Assembly: GCF_041320275.1 (NCBI RefSeq)
Contig: NZ_CP162023.1
Location: 620,001 to 684,000, forward strand
Length of the DNA: 64,000 bases
DNA from: Mumia sp. Pv4-285
GTDB taxonomy: Bacteria; Actinomycetota; Actinomycetes; Propionibacteriales; Nocardioidaceae
Direction: 5' to 3'
Part shown: in pieces, positions 1 through 7,643 of the stretch
Numbering within the stretch: position 1 is the first letter of the stretch
Layout of the letters: every line of letters begins with the position of its first letter
Notes under the pieces: model-generated
Told to the model about the DNA's origin: nothing
The model's database searches: none
Seen by the model: only the letters and a program-made list of their open reading frames with translations
Translations under genes and position numbers: made by a program

Positions 1-32
1 TACGCGGTGTCGGGATCGAGCTGCGTGGTCAT
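1..32 (-). CDS. Start of an unidentified gene cut by the window edge
   Basis: A minus-strand ATG at 32 opens a frame reading MTTQLDPDTA before the window ends. It lies 47 bases downstream of the mshD stop in the same direction, so it could be the next gene of that run. A weak AGGG purine stretch precedes it. Ten residues are too few to identify the product. Confidence 0.3.
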   Translation of the reverse strand, partial: MTTQLDPDTA

Positions 33-79
33 GACTCAACCCTGACAACCCGGATCAAGCCGGTGGGTCGGCGGCGACG

Positions 80-922
80 TCAGCCGGCGTCGTACAGGAC
101 GTCGCGGGCGGCCTCGACGAAGCCGAGACCGTGGTACGTCGCGAGCGCGGGCGTGTTGTCACCCTCGACGTACAGATCGATGCGGGCGACCCCGGTGCCG
201 ACGAGGTGGTGCAGGCCACGCAGGGTGAGCGCCTTGCCCAGTCCGCGGCCCTGCTCGGACGGGTCCACGCCGACGACGTAGACCTCACCGACGTCGCCAC
301 CCTGGGCCGGTGCCGGGTCGATCTTGGTCCAGTGGAAGCCGACCACCTCGCCGTCCCGCTCAGCGACGAACAGTCCTTCGGGGTCGAACCAGGGCTGCGC
401 CATCCGGGCGCGCAGATCGGCCTCGTCCATCGCTCCCTGCTCCGGGTGCGACGCGAACGCGCGGGCGTTCACGGCCAGCAGGCCGGCCGCGTCGGCGTCG
501 CGCCACGTGCGGAGGACGACGCCGTCGACGGGCCGCTCGGCGGGCAACGGGCTCGCGGTGTCGCGCTCGAGCACGAGCAGGGTGCGGGACGCAGTGAGGC
601 CGGCGGACTGTGCGAGCCCCTGGGCGGCCGGGAGGTCTCCGTGCGCCCAGAACCGTCGCTCGCCCCGGCCTCGCAGGTCCTCGAGGAGCGACCGTCCGAT
701 GCCCCGGCGTCGGTGCGAAGGCGCGACGTAAAGCTCGACAGGCGCGTCGGCGGCCGCGAAGGCGACACCCACCACCGTGCCGTCGTCTCTTACGACCTCG
801 TCGACCCGCGCTGCCTCTCCTGCGGAGACGGCGATGCGGCTCGCCTCGTTCAGCGGCGAGACTCCGTCGGCTTCGGCGACCTTTTCGGCGAGTGCGACAC
901 GAGGATCGACGGGCGAGGTCAT
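80..922 (-). CDS. mshD: Mycothiol acetyltransferase (mycothiol synthase) MshD
   Basis: Catalyses the last step of mycothiol synthesis, acetylating the cysteine amine of Cys-GlcN-Ins with acetyl-CoA in the cytosol. The 280-residue protein shows the MshD tandem-GNAT layout: an N-terminal acetyl-CoA loop RRRGIG (residues 71-76) and a C-terminal QGRGLGKA loop (224-231) followed by the NTPALATYHGLGF region. The ATG at 922 overlaps the stop of the upstream carboxyltransferase by ATGA, which fixes the start and implies translational coupling. glnR next to mshD matches mycobacterial gene order. mshA of the same pathway is at 43.9 kb. Confidence 0.93.
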   Translation of the reverse strand: MTSPVDPRVALAEKVAEADGVSPLNEASRIAVSAGEAARVDEVVRDDGTVVGVAFAAADAPVELYVAPSHRRRGIGRSLLEDLRGRGERRFWAHGDLPAAQGLAQSAGLTASRTLLVLERDTASPLPAERPVDGVVLRTWRDADAAGLLAVNARAFASHPEQGAMDEADLRARMAQPWFDPEGLFVAERDGEVVGFHWTKIDPAPAQGGDVGEVYVVGVDPSEQGRGLGKALTLRGLHHLVGTGVARIDLYVEGDNTPALATYHGLGFVEAARDVLYDAG

Positions 923-2373
923 GAGCGTCCTTCCTGAGCGGTGTGCTTCGAGCGCAGCGTACGGACCTGCATCGCCACCTCGGCGGCCACGGCGCCCGCG
1001 AGGGCCGCCGGATCCTCCTCGTCGCCGTCGAGCTCCCGGACGAGCACCTGCACCTTGCCGGCGGCGTACAGGTCCGACGCCGAGACCCGCTGCGACCGCG
1101 CCATCTCGGCCGCGTGGTCCGCGTTGCCGTGCACGATCGCCGACGCGCCCTCCGGCGGGAGCGGGGAGAGCCACGCGTTCTGGGTCGCGACCACGACGTC
1201 GGCCGGGAACAGCGCCAGCGCACCGCCGCCGCACCCTTCGCCGAGCAGGACGGAGACGGTGGGCACGGTCATCGTCGCCATCGAGGCGATGCACCGGGCG
1301 ATCTCACCGGCGATCGCCCCCTCCTCGGCCGCCTTCGAGAGCTCGGCGCCGGGCGTGTCGATGATCGAGACGAGAGGGAGTCCGAGCTCGTTGGCCAGCC
1401 GCATCCCGCGGCGGGCCTCACGCAGTGCGCCAGGGCCCATGGGCGCGCGAGCCTGCGCCCTGCGGTCCTGCCCGACGACGACGCAGGGTTCGCCGTCGAG
1501 CCGTGTCAGCGCGACGATCATGGCGCTGTCGCGCTCGCCCTCGTCGGTGCCCTGGAGCCGGATCGTGTCCTCTCCCGCGACCCGCAGCACGTCGCGCACG
1601 CCCAGTCGGTGCGGTGCTCGGGTGCGCTCGATCGACGCCCACGTGTCCAGCGCGGCGTCCGTCGCGGGCTCGCGGCGCTGGAGGGTCGACGGCTTCGGGG
1701 GATCGACGAGGATGCTCAGCGTACGGTCGACCAGGGCCGGCAGGTCCTCCGCCGAGACGACCGCATCGAGGATGCCGTGGTGGGCGAGGTTCTCGGCGGT
1801 CTGCACGCCTTCAGGGAACACGCTGTGGTTGAGCACCTCGTACACCTTCGGGCCGAGGAAGCCGACGAGCGCCGCGGGCTCGGCGACGGTCACGTGGCCC
1901 AGCGAGCCCCACGACGCGAAGACGCCGCCGGTGGTGGGGTGACCCAGATGGACGAGGTAGGGGAGTCCTGCCGCCTTGTGGTCCATGATCGCGCGGGAGA
2001 TGTCGATCATCCGGAGGAACGCGGGTGTGCCCTCCTGCATGCGGGTGCCGCCGGACGCGGTCGTCGCGAGCACCGGGATGCCCTCCGCGGTGGCGCGGCG
2101 TACGGCCGAGACGATCCGCAGGGCCGCGTCCTCGCCGATCGAGCCGGCCAGGAACCGGAACTCGCTCGCGACGACGGCGACCGGCCGGCCACGAACCGTC
2201 GCGCGGCCGGTGATCACCGACTCGTCGCGTCCGGAGCGCTCGGCGGCGCGGACGAGCTCGCGCTGATAGGTCTCGGGCCACCGGCTGATGTCGATCGGGG
2301 AGTCCCACGACGTGAACGAGCCGGCGTCGAGGACGAGCTCGACGAGGTTGGACGCCGTACGGCGTGCGCTCAT
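919..2373 (-). CDS. Acyl-CoA carboxylase carboxyltransferase, AccD3-like (fused beta/alpha)
   Basis: Transfers carboxyl from biotin to acetyl- or another acyl-CoA. The 484 residues join an AccD-like half (SGGTRMQEG oxyanion loop near residue 110) to an AccA-like half (GEGCGGGALA near 390). No N-terminal four-Cys zinc ribbon of classical AccD is visible. This resembles mycobacterial AccD3 more than the propionyl-CoA type. No biotin carboxylase or carrier gene lies beside it. It sits between glnR (5-base gap) and mshD (4-base overlap), probably one transcript. The acyl substrate cannot be read from sequence. Confidence 0.85.
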   Translation of the reverse strand: MSARRTASNLVELVLDAGSFTSWDSPIDISRWPETYQRELVRAAERSGRDESVITGRATVRGRPVAVVASEFRFLAGSIGEDAALRIVSAVRRATAEGIPVLATTASGGTRMQEGTPAFLRMIDISRAIMDHKAAGLPYLVHLGHPTTGGVFASWGSLGHVTVAEPAALVGFLGPKVYEVLNHSVFPEGVQTAENLAHHGILDAVVSAEDLPALVDRTLSILVDPPKPSTLQRREPATDAALDTWASIERTRAPHRLGVRDVLRVAGEDTIRLQGTDEGERDSAMIVALTRLDGEPCVVVGQDRRAQARAPMGPGALREARRGMRLANELGLPLVSIIDTPGAELSKAAEEGAIAGEIARCIASMATMTVPTVSVLLGEGCGGGALALFPADVVVATQNAWLSPLPPEGASAIVHGNADHAAEMARSQRVSASDLYAAGKVQVLVRELDGDEEDPAALAGAVAAEVAMQVRTLRSKHTAQEGRS

Positions 2374-2378
2374 CGGCG

Positions 2379-3143
2379 TCAGCGGGGGACGCGCAGCCTG
2401 CCGGCGGCTCGGGCATGCTCCGAGTCGTCGCTGGCGCTCTCCTGCGCGCCGGCGTCACGGCGGTCACGCGACTGGGCGACGAACCGGTAGCCGACGTTGC
2501 GGACCGTGCCGATCAGCGTCTCGTTGTCGGGGCCGAGCTTCGCGCGCAGACGACGCACGTGGACGTCGACCGTACGGGTGCCTCCGAAGTAGTCGTAACC
2601 CCACACCTCCTGCAGCAGCTGCTGGCGCGTGAAGACGCGGCCCGGGTGCTGCGCGAGGAACTTGAGGAGCTCGAACTCCTTGAACGTGAGGTCGAGCGAG
2701 CGCCCATCGAGACGAGCCGTGTAGGTGACGTCGTCGACGGTGAGGCCACCGGACTTGATCACGTGGGCGTCGGGGTCGTTGCCGGACTCGGCCGACACAC
2801 GGCCGATCGACAGCCGCAGCCGAGCCTCGACCTCCGCAGGACCCGCCGTGGTGAGGATCACGTCGTCCATGCCCCAGTCGGCCGCCACCACGGCGAGCCC
2901 GCCCTCGGTCACGATCAGGACGAGAGGGGAGTCGACGCCCGTCGTCCTGAGGAGGCGGGTGAGCCCACGCGCCTGGGCGAGGTCGGTGCGACCGTCGACC
3001 AGGACGGCGTCGCACGACGGCGCATCGAGGAGGGCGCTCGCCTCGGGCGGGAGGATCTTCACGTGGTGCGGGAGGAGCGCCAGCGCAGGCAGCACTTCGA
3101 TGGACGACTGCGTGCTCGGTGTCAGCAGGAGCAAGGTGGACAT
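2379..3143 (-). CDS. glnR: Orphan OmpR-type response regulator, GlnR-like
   Basis: The 254-residue protein has an N-terminal receiver-like domain (CDAVLVDGR strand carrying the Asp position) and a C-terminal winged helix (about 140-225: [34 protein letters not shown]). No sensor kinase is adjacent, as for actinobacterial GlnR, which controls nitrogen assimilation genes without classical phosphorylation. Gene order glnR-carboxyltransferase-mshD supports the name. The Ser/Asp-rich tail after residue 230 is not part of the fold. The ATG at 3143 follows AAGGG 8 bases upstream. Its leader carries a terminator-like hairpin. Confidence 0.82.
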   Translation of the reverse strand: MSTLLLLTPSTQSSIEVLPALALLPHHVKILPPEASALLDAPSCDAVLVDGRTDLAQARGLTRLLRTTGVDSPLVLIVTEGGLAVVAADWGMDDVILTTAGPAEVEARLRLSIGRVSAESGNDPDAHVIKSGGLTVDDVTYTARLDGRSLDLTFKEFELLKFLAQHPGRVFTRQQLLQEVWGYDYFGGTRTVDVHVRRLRAKLGPDNETLIGTVRNVGYRFVAQSRDRRDAGAQESASDDSEHARAAGRLRVPR

Positions 3144-3171
3144 CGCGTAACCCTTCTGCAGGTACAAAGAA

Positions 3172-3194
3172 AGCCCAGGGCTCTGCCCTGGGCT
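3172..3194 (-). promoter_or_regulatory. Terminator-like hairpin in the glnR 5' leader
   Basis: Perfect 9-bp inverted repeat (AGCCCAGGG, 5-base loop, CCCTGGGCT). Read on the minus strand it is followed at once by TTTCTTTG, the form of an intrinsic terminator, only 28 bases before the glnR ATG. No minus-strand gene lies upstream to be terminated, so an attenuator or 5' stabilising element for glnR is likely. Confidence 0.6.
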
Positions 3195-3208
3195 CCGTTG
3201 CTTGCTCC

Positions 3209-3236
3209 ACAATAGTCCACGTGACGGAAGCATCAA
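3209..3236 (-). promoter_or_regulatory. Candidate glnR promoter
   Basis: On the minus strand TTGATG (3236-3231), a 16-base spacer and TATTGT (3214-3209) resemble a sigma-A promoter. Transcription would begin near 3202 and enter the leader hairpin at once. The element overlaps the first codons of the divergent MoaD-like gene. Confidence 0.45.
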
Positions 3237-3640
3237 CTTCGGGTAACCAGGGCGCGGCCAGCAGTGCTGCCGTCACGGTGCGCTACTGGGCGGCCGCGCG
3301 CGCTGCCGCAGGTCGTGACGTGGATCACGTCCCACCAGGCACGGTTGCCGAGATCCTCGACGCCGTCAGCGTGTTGCACGCCGGCAACGAGCGGTTCATG
3401 CGCGTGCTCGAGATCTGCTCGATCCTGGTCGGCGAGGAGCCGCTCGGGGCCACCGACCCGGCCACCGTGGCGGTGCCGGCCGGTGGGCAGCTGGAGCTGC
3501 TGCCACCCTTCGCCGGAGGCGACGGTCGGCTGAGCGCCGGAGGCGACGGTCGGCTGAGCGCCGGAGGCGAGGCCGTACGCGGTCCCGCGCGCAGCATTGT
3601 CCTGTCCGACGGGGGACGCGGGCGACGAGACCGTACGTGA
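3221..3640 (+). CDS. MoaD/ThiS-family small sulfur-carrier-like protein with repeated C-terminal tail
   Basis: Ubiquitin-like fold typical of MoaD/Thi[15 protein letters not shown] at 18-31, [13 protein letters not shown] at 88-100. Family members normally end at the diglycine that is adenylated and thiocarboxylated. Here the frame runs on for 39 residues, with two copies of an 8-residue unit (AGGDGRLS) plus a third AGG, then a basic tail ending at 139. Diglycines fall at 99-100, 107-108 and 115-116. GTG at 3221 is the likely start. The stop overlaps the next gene (GTGA). The carrier may need tail cleavage to be active, or may be non-functional. Confidence 0.7.
   Translation: MTEASTSGNQGAASSAAVTVRYWAAARAAAGRDVDHVPPGTVAEILDAVSVLHAGNERFMRVLEICSILVGEEPLGATDPATVAVPAGGQLELLPPFAGGDGRLSAGGDGRLSAGGEAVRGPARSIVLSDGGRGRRDRT
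3512..3570 (+). repeat. 24-bp in-frame tandem repeat in the MoaD-like gene
   Basis: Two exact 24-bp units (3512-3535, 3536-3559) and 11 bases of a third, encoding [20 protein letters not shown]. The unit begins at the codons for the canonical Gly-Gly terminus, so each copy recreates an AGG end. Confidence 0.9.
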
Positions 3641-4461
3641 GCCGCATCCGCGAGGACGCGCGCTCACCCTTCGGGTTGACGTCGATCGCGCCCTCGGTGG
3701 CGACGTGCCTCATCACGGTGGTGCTCGTGCTCGCCGTCCTCGCCGGACCGGTCGTCGTGGCGGCGGCCGTCCTCGTCGTCCAGCTCATGCTCGCGGCCGT
3801 CCCGTCGCCCGCCGGCGTCAGTCGCACGCCGGTGCGCGCGCCGAAGGCGGTCCCGATCGCCGCGGCCGGGATCGTCGCCTCGTTGGTGACCCTGGCTCCG
3901 GGGGTCGTCGACGGTGCCGCCGGCACCCGAGCCACGGCATCGGCCGACGTGGCCGGCGGCTCGCTGGTGGGCATCGGGTTGGCGCTGCCGGTCCTGGTGC
4001 TCGCGGCGCTCCTCGGCCAGCTCCGTCGCCCTGCACCCCGACCTGATGTGGTGCCGGCGCTGGGTGAGGTCGTCGCGATCGGGGTGATCGCGCTGCTCGC
4101 GACCGGCTGGGTCGCCGCTGCGATCTCGCCCGTCGGTCGCCCCGCTGTCATCGTCGCCGCGGTCGTCACGGCGGTGGTCGTGGTCGCGGACCACGCTCAG
4201 CGGATCCGGCCGGTCGCGTTGGTCTGGGCCCTTGCTCTCGGTGCCCTGATCGGCATCGTGCTCGCGGCGCTCGAGGGTGCCAACACGGTCGTCGGGGGAG
4301 TCGCCGCCGTGGCGATCGGCTGTGCCGCCGCACTCGGCGGAGCGGTCGGTCGCCGTTGGCGCCCGCTCCCGCCGAACCGGTGGGCCGTCGAGGTGGTCGC
4401 GCCGATCGCACTCGCGGGGCCGGTGGTCTTCGTCGCGTCGCTGCTGTGGGCAGGCCTCTGA
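3637..4461 (+). CDS. Multi-pass membrane protein of unknown function
   Basis: 274 residues with about seven or eight hydrophobic segments (first at roughly 20-55, last at about 255-272), Ala/Val-rich, and no recognised catalytic motif. GTG at 3637 overlaps the stop of the MoaD-like gene, so the two are co-translated. The corresponding slot in mycobacteria (Rv0817c) also holds an uncharacterised exported or membrane protein. The function is unknown. Confidence 0.7.
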   Translation: MSRIREDARSPFGLTSIAPSVATCLITVVLVLAVLAGPVVVAAAVLVVQLMLAAVPSPAGVSRTPVRAPKAVPIAAAGIVASLVTLAPGVVDGAAGTRATASADVAGGSLVGIGLALPVLVLAALLGQLRRPAPRPDVVPALGEVVAIGVIALLATGWVAAAISPVGRPAVIVAAVVTAVVVVADHAQRIRPVALVWALALGALIGIVLAALEGANTVVGGVAAVAIGCAAALGGAVGRRWRPLPPNRWAVEVVAPIALAGPVVFVASLLWAGL

Positions 4462-4480
4462 CGGTTGCGGATGCTCGCGG

Positions 4481-5212
4481 TCAGCGTGCCCGGTACGCGG
4501 CGGCGACGAGGGGTTCGGCGACGGCGGGGTCCATCCGTCGTACGGCCTCGCGCACGGCAAGCACCGGTACTCGCCCGGGTCGGTCGGCGATCCAGGCGGC
4601 GACGAGCTCCGGACGCCGTTTCGCCGTCTCGCGGAGCACCCAGCCGATCGCCTTGCGGACGAAGAACTCCCGTTCGGTCAGCATCCCCTCGGCGTAGCGT
4701 CCGAACCGCGCCCAGTCGCCGCGCCCCTGCCGCAGCGCCGGCATGAGCGCGAGCAAGGCCGCACGGCGTACCCAGAAGTCGTCGTCGCTCGACCAGCGGT
4801 CGAGCGCGGCACCACACCGGACGCCGCCGGCACCGTCGTCGCAGATGACGGCCGCGACCTCGATCGACAAGGGGTCGACCAGCGCCCACGTGCCGGCCGA
4901 GCGGACCATCGTCTCGACGAGACCGAGGTCGTCGCACCCCAGCGTGCCCACGCCCTCGGACAGTACGAAGACGGCCGCGAGCAGGTGCTCGTACGTCTCC
5001 GAGTCCCACAGCGTGCGCGCCACGGCCAGCGTGTTCGTACGGTCGCGCACCAACCTCGACCGCAGCGTGGACCGCACGATGCTGCGCGTCCGCGGCACCC
5101 CGACCCCGAGATGCGTGCGGGTGCTCTTGAGGTAGCGCGCCTCGCCTTCCGAGCGGGACGGGTCGGCGCTCTTCGCGAGGGTTCGCGTGATCTCCGCGGC
5201 CGCGGAGATCAC
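4481..5212 (-). CDS. DNA alkylation repair protein, AlkD-like HEAT-repeat
   Basis: 243 residues of helical repeats with the AlkD signature: YLKS near the N-terminus, WDSETYEHLLAAVFVL, STWALVDPLS-type segment (AGTWALVDPLSIEV), DDDFWVRRAALLAL, EFFVRKAIGWVLRE. AlkD glycosylases remove bulky or cationic alkylated bases such as 3-methyladenine without base flipping. GTG at 5212 gives the usual length, but it lies inside a 34-bp palindrome and has no Shine-Dalgarno, so the start is uncertain. Divergent from the thioredoxin gene. Confidence 0.8.
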   Translation of the reverse strand: MISAAAEITRTLAKSADPSRSEGEARYLKSTRTHLGVGVPRTRSIVRSTLRSRLVRDRTNTLAVARTLWDSETYEHLLAAVFVLSEGVGTLGCDDLGLVETMVRSAGTWALVDPLSIEVAAVICDDGAGGVRCGAALDRWSSDDDFWVRRAALLALMPALRQGRGDWARFGRYAEGMLTEREFFVRKAIGWVLRETAKRRPELVAAWIADRPGRVPVLAVREAVRRMDPAVAEPLVAAAYRAR

Positions 5213-5216
5213 GCGA
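5183..5216. promoter_or_regulatory. 34-bp perfect palindrome at the alkD/thioredoxin divergence
   Basis: Every base from 5183 to 5216 pairs about a centre at 5199/5200; each half reads TCGCGTGATCTCCGCGG. It covers the presumed alkD start codon and ends just upstream of the -35 position expected for the thioredoxin promoter. A dimeric repressor site is the simplest reading. No T-tract supports a terminator. Confidence 0.65.
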
Positions 5217-5239
5217 CCTCGTCCGTCATGCCCGCACCG

Positions 5240-5251
5240 TACCCTTGGAGC
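5240..5251 (+). promoter_or_regulatory. Leaderless -10 element for the thioredoxin gene
   Basis: TACCCT (5240-5245) followed by six bases and GTG at 5252, the spacing expected when transcription begins at the start codon. GGAG is present but only one base from GTG, too close to serve as a Shine-Dalgarno. Confidence 0.55.
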
Positions 5252-5734
5252 GTGCCCCTCGGTGTCTCCGTCCTGCTCGTCGTGCTGGTGATGACCGGCG
5301 CGTTCGCGGCCGTCCACAAGCATCGAGACGGTCGTGTCCGCGCCATGCCGGCGCCGGTCGGTGAGGTGGACACGGATGCGCCCCGTGCCCCGCGGGCTGC
5401 GCGCCACGTGCTGAGCGTCGACGACATCGGTGCCGCGCTGGGCTCGGGCGCGACCCTGGTCCAGGTCTCGAGCGCGTTCTGCGCGCCGTGCCGATCGGCT
5501 CGGGTCCTGCTGACACAGGTGGCAGGACGCCGAGAGGACGTCGCGTACGTCGACGTGGACGCGGAGTCGCACCTCGACCTGGTGCGGAGGCTGAACGTCA
5601 TGCGGACCCCGACGATCATGGTGCTCGACCGTGACGGTGTGGTTGTCGGTCGTGCCTCCGGTGTCCCGCGGATGTCCGAGATCGAGGCGGTCCTGGACAG
5701 TGTCACCGCGTCGTCCATCTCAGATGGTGGATAG
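5252..5734 (+). CDS. Membrane-anchored thioredoxin-like protein
   Basis: 160 residues: an N-terminal hydrophobic helix (LGVSVLLVVLVMTGAFAAV), a linker, then a thioredoxin fold with active site CAPC (Cys77, Cys80) and the cis-Pro segment MRTPTIMVLD. It probably reduces disulfides or persulfides at the membrane, with the catalytic domain outside if the helix is a signal anchor. Gene order thioredoxin-DUF4395-rhodanese-DUF1416 matches mycobacterial thiX-cysA2-sseC2. GTG at 5252 is chosen from the -10 spacing; an in-frame ATG at 5228 would add eight residues. Confidence 0.82.
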   Translation: MPLGVSVLLVVLVMTGAFAAVHKHRDGRVRAMPAPVGEVDTDAPRAPRAARHVLSVDDIGAALGSGATLVQVSSAFCAPCRSARVLLTQVAGRREDVAYVDVDAESHLDLVRRLNVMRTPTIMVLDRDGVVVGRASGVPRMSEIEAVLDSVTASSISDGG

Positions 5735-5735
5735 G

Positions 5736-5754
5736 TGTCTCGCAATATGAGACA
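5736..5754. promoter_or_regulatory. Inverted repeat upstream of the sulfur-module leader
   Basis: TGTCTC (5736-5741) and GAGACA (5749-5754) around a 7-base AT-rich centre, two bases after the thioredoxin stop and about 29 bases before the -10 of the leader peptide. Position and symmetry fit a repressor or activator site; the regulator is unknown. Confidence 0.5.
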
Positions 5755-5782
5755 TCGACGTGACCCGTCGAGAAACGCCCCC

Positions 5783-5794
5783 TACTCTGGCGTC
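5783..5794 (+). promoter_or_regulatory. Leaderless -10 element for the leader peptide
   Basis: TACTCT (5783-5788), six bases, then ATG at 5795. No Shine-Dalgarno precedes the ATG. A clear -35 is not visible. Confidence 0.55.
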
Positions 5795-5875
5795 ATGCCT
5801 CGTACGACACACCTGACCAAGCGCCGCGCAGTGGACCACTGCCGCGTGCGCTCGGCACTGTGTCGAATGCGCTGA
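5795..5875 (+). CDS. Cys-containing leader peptide before sulfur genes
   Basis: A 26-codon frame, too short for most gene callers, reads MPRTTHLT then KRRAVDHCRVRSALCR and ends MR. It matches the pattern (R-R-x-V-D near the middle, S-A-x-C-R near the end) of the small putative leader peptides upstream of sulfur and cysteine genes in actinobacteria. Cysteines at 16 and 23 could make ribosome progress report Cys-tRNA supply, as proposed for mycobacterial cysteine-responsive uORFs. It begins at a leaderless start and lies 55 bases before the DUF4395 gene. Assignment rests on motif and context. Confidence 0.65.
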   Translation: MPRTTHLTKRRAVDHCRVRSALCRMR

Positions 5876-5930
5876 ACGAACCCAGCTCTCTGCCGCCGTC
5901 GTGCGGCTCCGTTCTGCGCCTGGAGTCTCG

Positions 5931-6416
5931 ATGTCCACCCTTCCCCACCCTGACGCGCGCCCTGCGAGCAGCGCCGCTCGCCGTCCCGGTCAGGTCGACC
6001 CACGCGGCCAGCGCTTCGCTGCCGCGCTGACAGCCGCCGTCCTCGCGGCCGCGCTCGTCACGATCGGCACGCCGTTCGCGACCGCGCTCGTGGCGGTCCA
6101 GCTGGCGGTCTTCGCGCTCGGTGTCACACTCGGCCCGGCCCGCACCCCGTACGCACGACTTTTCGCGCGAGTCGTGCGTCCGAGGATCGGGGCGCCCACC
6201 GAGACCGAGGACGCTCGTCCGCCGCGCTTCGCCCAAGCGGTCGGCGGCGTCTTCGCGCTGGTCGCCCTGCTGGCCTCCGTGGCCGGCGTGGTGCCGCTCG
6301 CTGCCGTCGCGGTGGGCTTCGCGCTCGCGGCCGCCCTGCTCAACGCGGCGACGGGGTTCTGCCTCGGCTGCGAGATCTACCTGGCTCTCCGTCGCGTCGC
6401 ACCGCAGCGCGCCTGA
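5931..6416 (+). CDS. DUF4395 membrane protein
   Basis: 161 residues with four predicted membrane helices (two at about 42-75, two at about 105-145) and a late GFCLGCEIY motif whose CxxC faces the end of the last helix. DUF4395 proteins regularly sit beside thioredoxin and rhodanese genes in actinobacteria, so transfer of reducing equivalents or sulfane sulfur across the membrane is a reasonable guess; biochemical function is unknown. ATG at 5931 has TGGAG six bases upstream. It is the first long gene after the leader peptide. Confidence 0.8.
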   Translation: MSTLPHPDARPASSAARRPGQVDPRGQRFAAALTAAVLAAALVTIGTPFATALVAVQLAVFALGVTLGPARTPYARLFARVVRPRIGAPTETEDARPPRFAQAVGGVFALVALLASVAGVVPLAAVAVGFALAAALLNAATGFCLGCEIYLALRRVAPQRA

Positions 6417-6479
6417 CCGTCGCACATCATCACCCGCCCGACATCACACCCGCTTGACAACAACTGTGGAGGTACAACC

Positions 6480-7328
6480 ATGAGCCGCGAAACTGCGCTC
6501 GTCACCGCCGACTGGGTCGACGAGCACCTGACCGACGAGAGCGTCGTCCTCATCGAGGTCGACGAGGACACCACGGCCTACGACAAGGGCCACATCGCCG
6601 GAGCGATCAAGCTCGACTGGAAGCACGACCTGCAGGACCAGGTCCGTCGTGACTTCGTCAACAAGGAGCAGTTCGAGGCCCTCCTCTCCGACCGTGGCGT
6701 GAGCAACGACCACACCGTCGTGCTCTACGGCGGCAACAACAACTGGTTCGCCGCCTACGCCTACTGGTACTTCAAGCTCTACGGCCACACCGACGTCAAG
6801 CTCCTCGACGGCGGCCGCAAGAAGTGGGAGCTCGACAGCCGCGAGCTCGTCGCCGAGGTCCCGACCCGTACGAAGACCTCCTACACCGCGACCGAGCAGG
6901 ACACCTCGATCCGCGCCTTCCGTGACGAGGTCGTCGCCGCCATCGGCGTCCAGAACCTGATCGACGTGCGCAGCCCCGACGAGTTCGCCGGACGGCTCCT
7001 CGCCCCGGCGCACCTCCCGCAGGAGCAGGCGCAGCGTGGCGGTCACATCCCCACGGCCGGCAACGTGCCGTGGAGCAAGGCAGCCAACGACGACGGCACG
7101 TTCCGGAGCAACGAGGAGCTCGAGGCGCTGTACGCCGAGGCCGGCCTCGATCGCAGCAAGGACACCATCGCCTACTGCCGCATCGGCGAGCGCTCGTCGC
7201 ACACGTGGTTCGTGCTGCAGGAGCTCCTCGAGATCCCGAACGTCAAGAACTACGACGGATCCTGGACCGAGTACGGCTCCCTCATCGGCGTGCCGGTCGC
7301 GCTCGGTGACGAGCCCGGGGAGGCCTGA
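6480..7328 (+). CDS. Thiosulfate sulfurtransferase (rhodanese), CysA type
   Basis: 282 residues with tandem rhodanese domains. The inactive N-terminal domain carries the DKGHIAGAIKLDW and HTVVLYGGNNNWFAAYAYWYF segments. The C-terminal domain carries catalytic Cys233 in CRIGERSSHTWF, the loop of actinobacterial CysA/SseA enzymes. It moves sulfane sulfur from thiosulfate or 3-mercaptopyruvate to thiol acceptors through a Cys persulfide. A GGAGG seven bases before ATG marks the start. The gene is followed after one base by DUF1416, its usual partner (mycobacterial cysA2-sseC2). Confidence 0.93.
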   Translation: MSRETALVTADWVDEHLTDESVVLIEVDEDTTAYDKGHIAGAIKLDWKHDLQDQVRRDFVNKEQFEALLSDRGVSNDHTVVLYGGNNNWFAAYAYWYFKLYGHTDVKLLDGGRKKWELDSRELVAEVPTRTKTSYTATEQDTSIRAFRDEVVAAIGVQNLIDVRSPDEFAGRLLAPAHLPQEQAQRGGHIPTAGNVPWSKAANDDGTFRSNEELEALYAEAGLDRSKDTIAYCRIGERSSHTWFVLQELLEIPNVKNYDGSWTEYGSLIGVPVALGDEPGEA

Positions 7329-7329
7329 C

Positions 7330-7638
7330 ATGTGCGGTGCGACGCGTGGCGGGCCGAGCCTCGCCGGAGTCGACCTGGAGAAGGAGACCGTCATCCAGGG
7401 CATCGTGACCAGGGACGGCGAGCCGGTCGGCAACGCCTACGTGCGTCTGCTCGACGCCACCGGTGAGTTCACCGCCGAGGTCCCGACCTCGGCGACCGGC
7501 CAGTTCCGCTTCTTCGCGGCGCCGGGCGAGTGGACGCTGCGCACGCTCGCGCCGCGTGCGGGGACGGTCGACCGCCTGGTCAGCGCCCAGCGTGGCAGCG
7601 CGGTCGACGTCGAGGTCGCGCTGGAAGCAGCAGCCTGA
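7330..7638 (+). CDS. DUF1416 protein (SseC-like), rhodanese partner
   Basis: 102 residues starting MCGATRGGPSLAGVDLEKETVIQG, the conserved opening of the DUF1416/SseC family, followed by a transthyretin-like beta sandwich (YVRLLDATGEFTAEVPT, GQFRFFAAPGEWTLRTLAP). The gene lies one base after the rhodanese stop and both end at a shared terminator. The family always accompanies CysA-type sulfurtransferases in actinobacteria. The conserved Cys2 may take part in sulfur transfer, but this has not been shown. Confidence 0.85.
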   Translation: MCGATRGGPSLAGVDLEKETVIQGIVTRDGEPVGNAYVRLLDATGEFTAEVPTSATGQFRFFAAPGEWTLRTLAPRAGTVDRLVSAQRGSAVDVEVALEAAA

Positions 7639-7643
7639 CGCCG

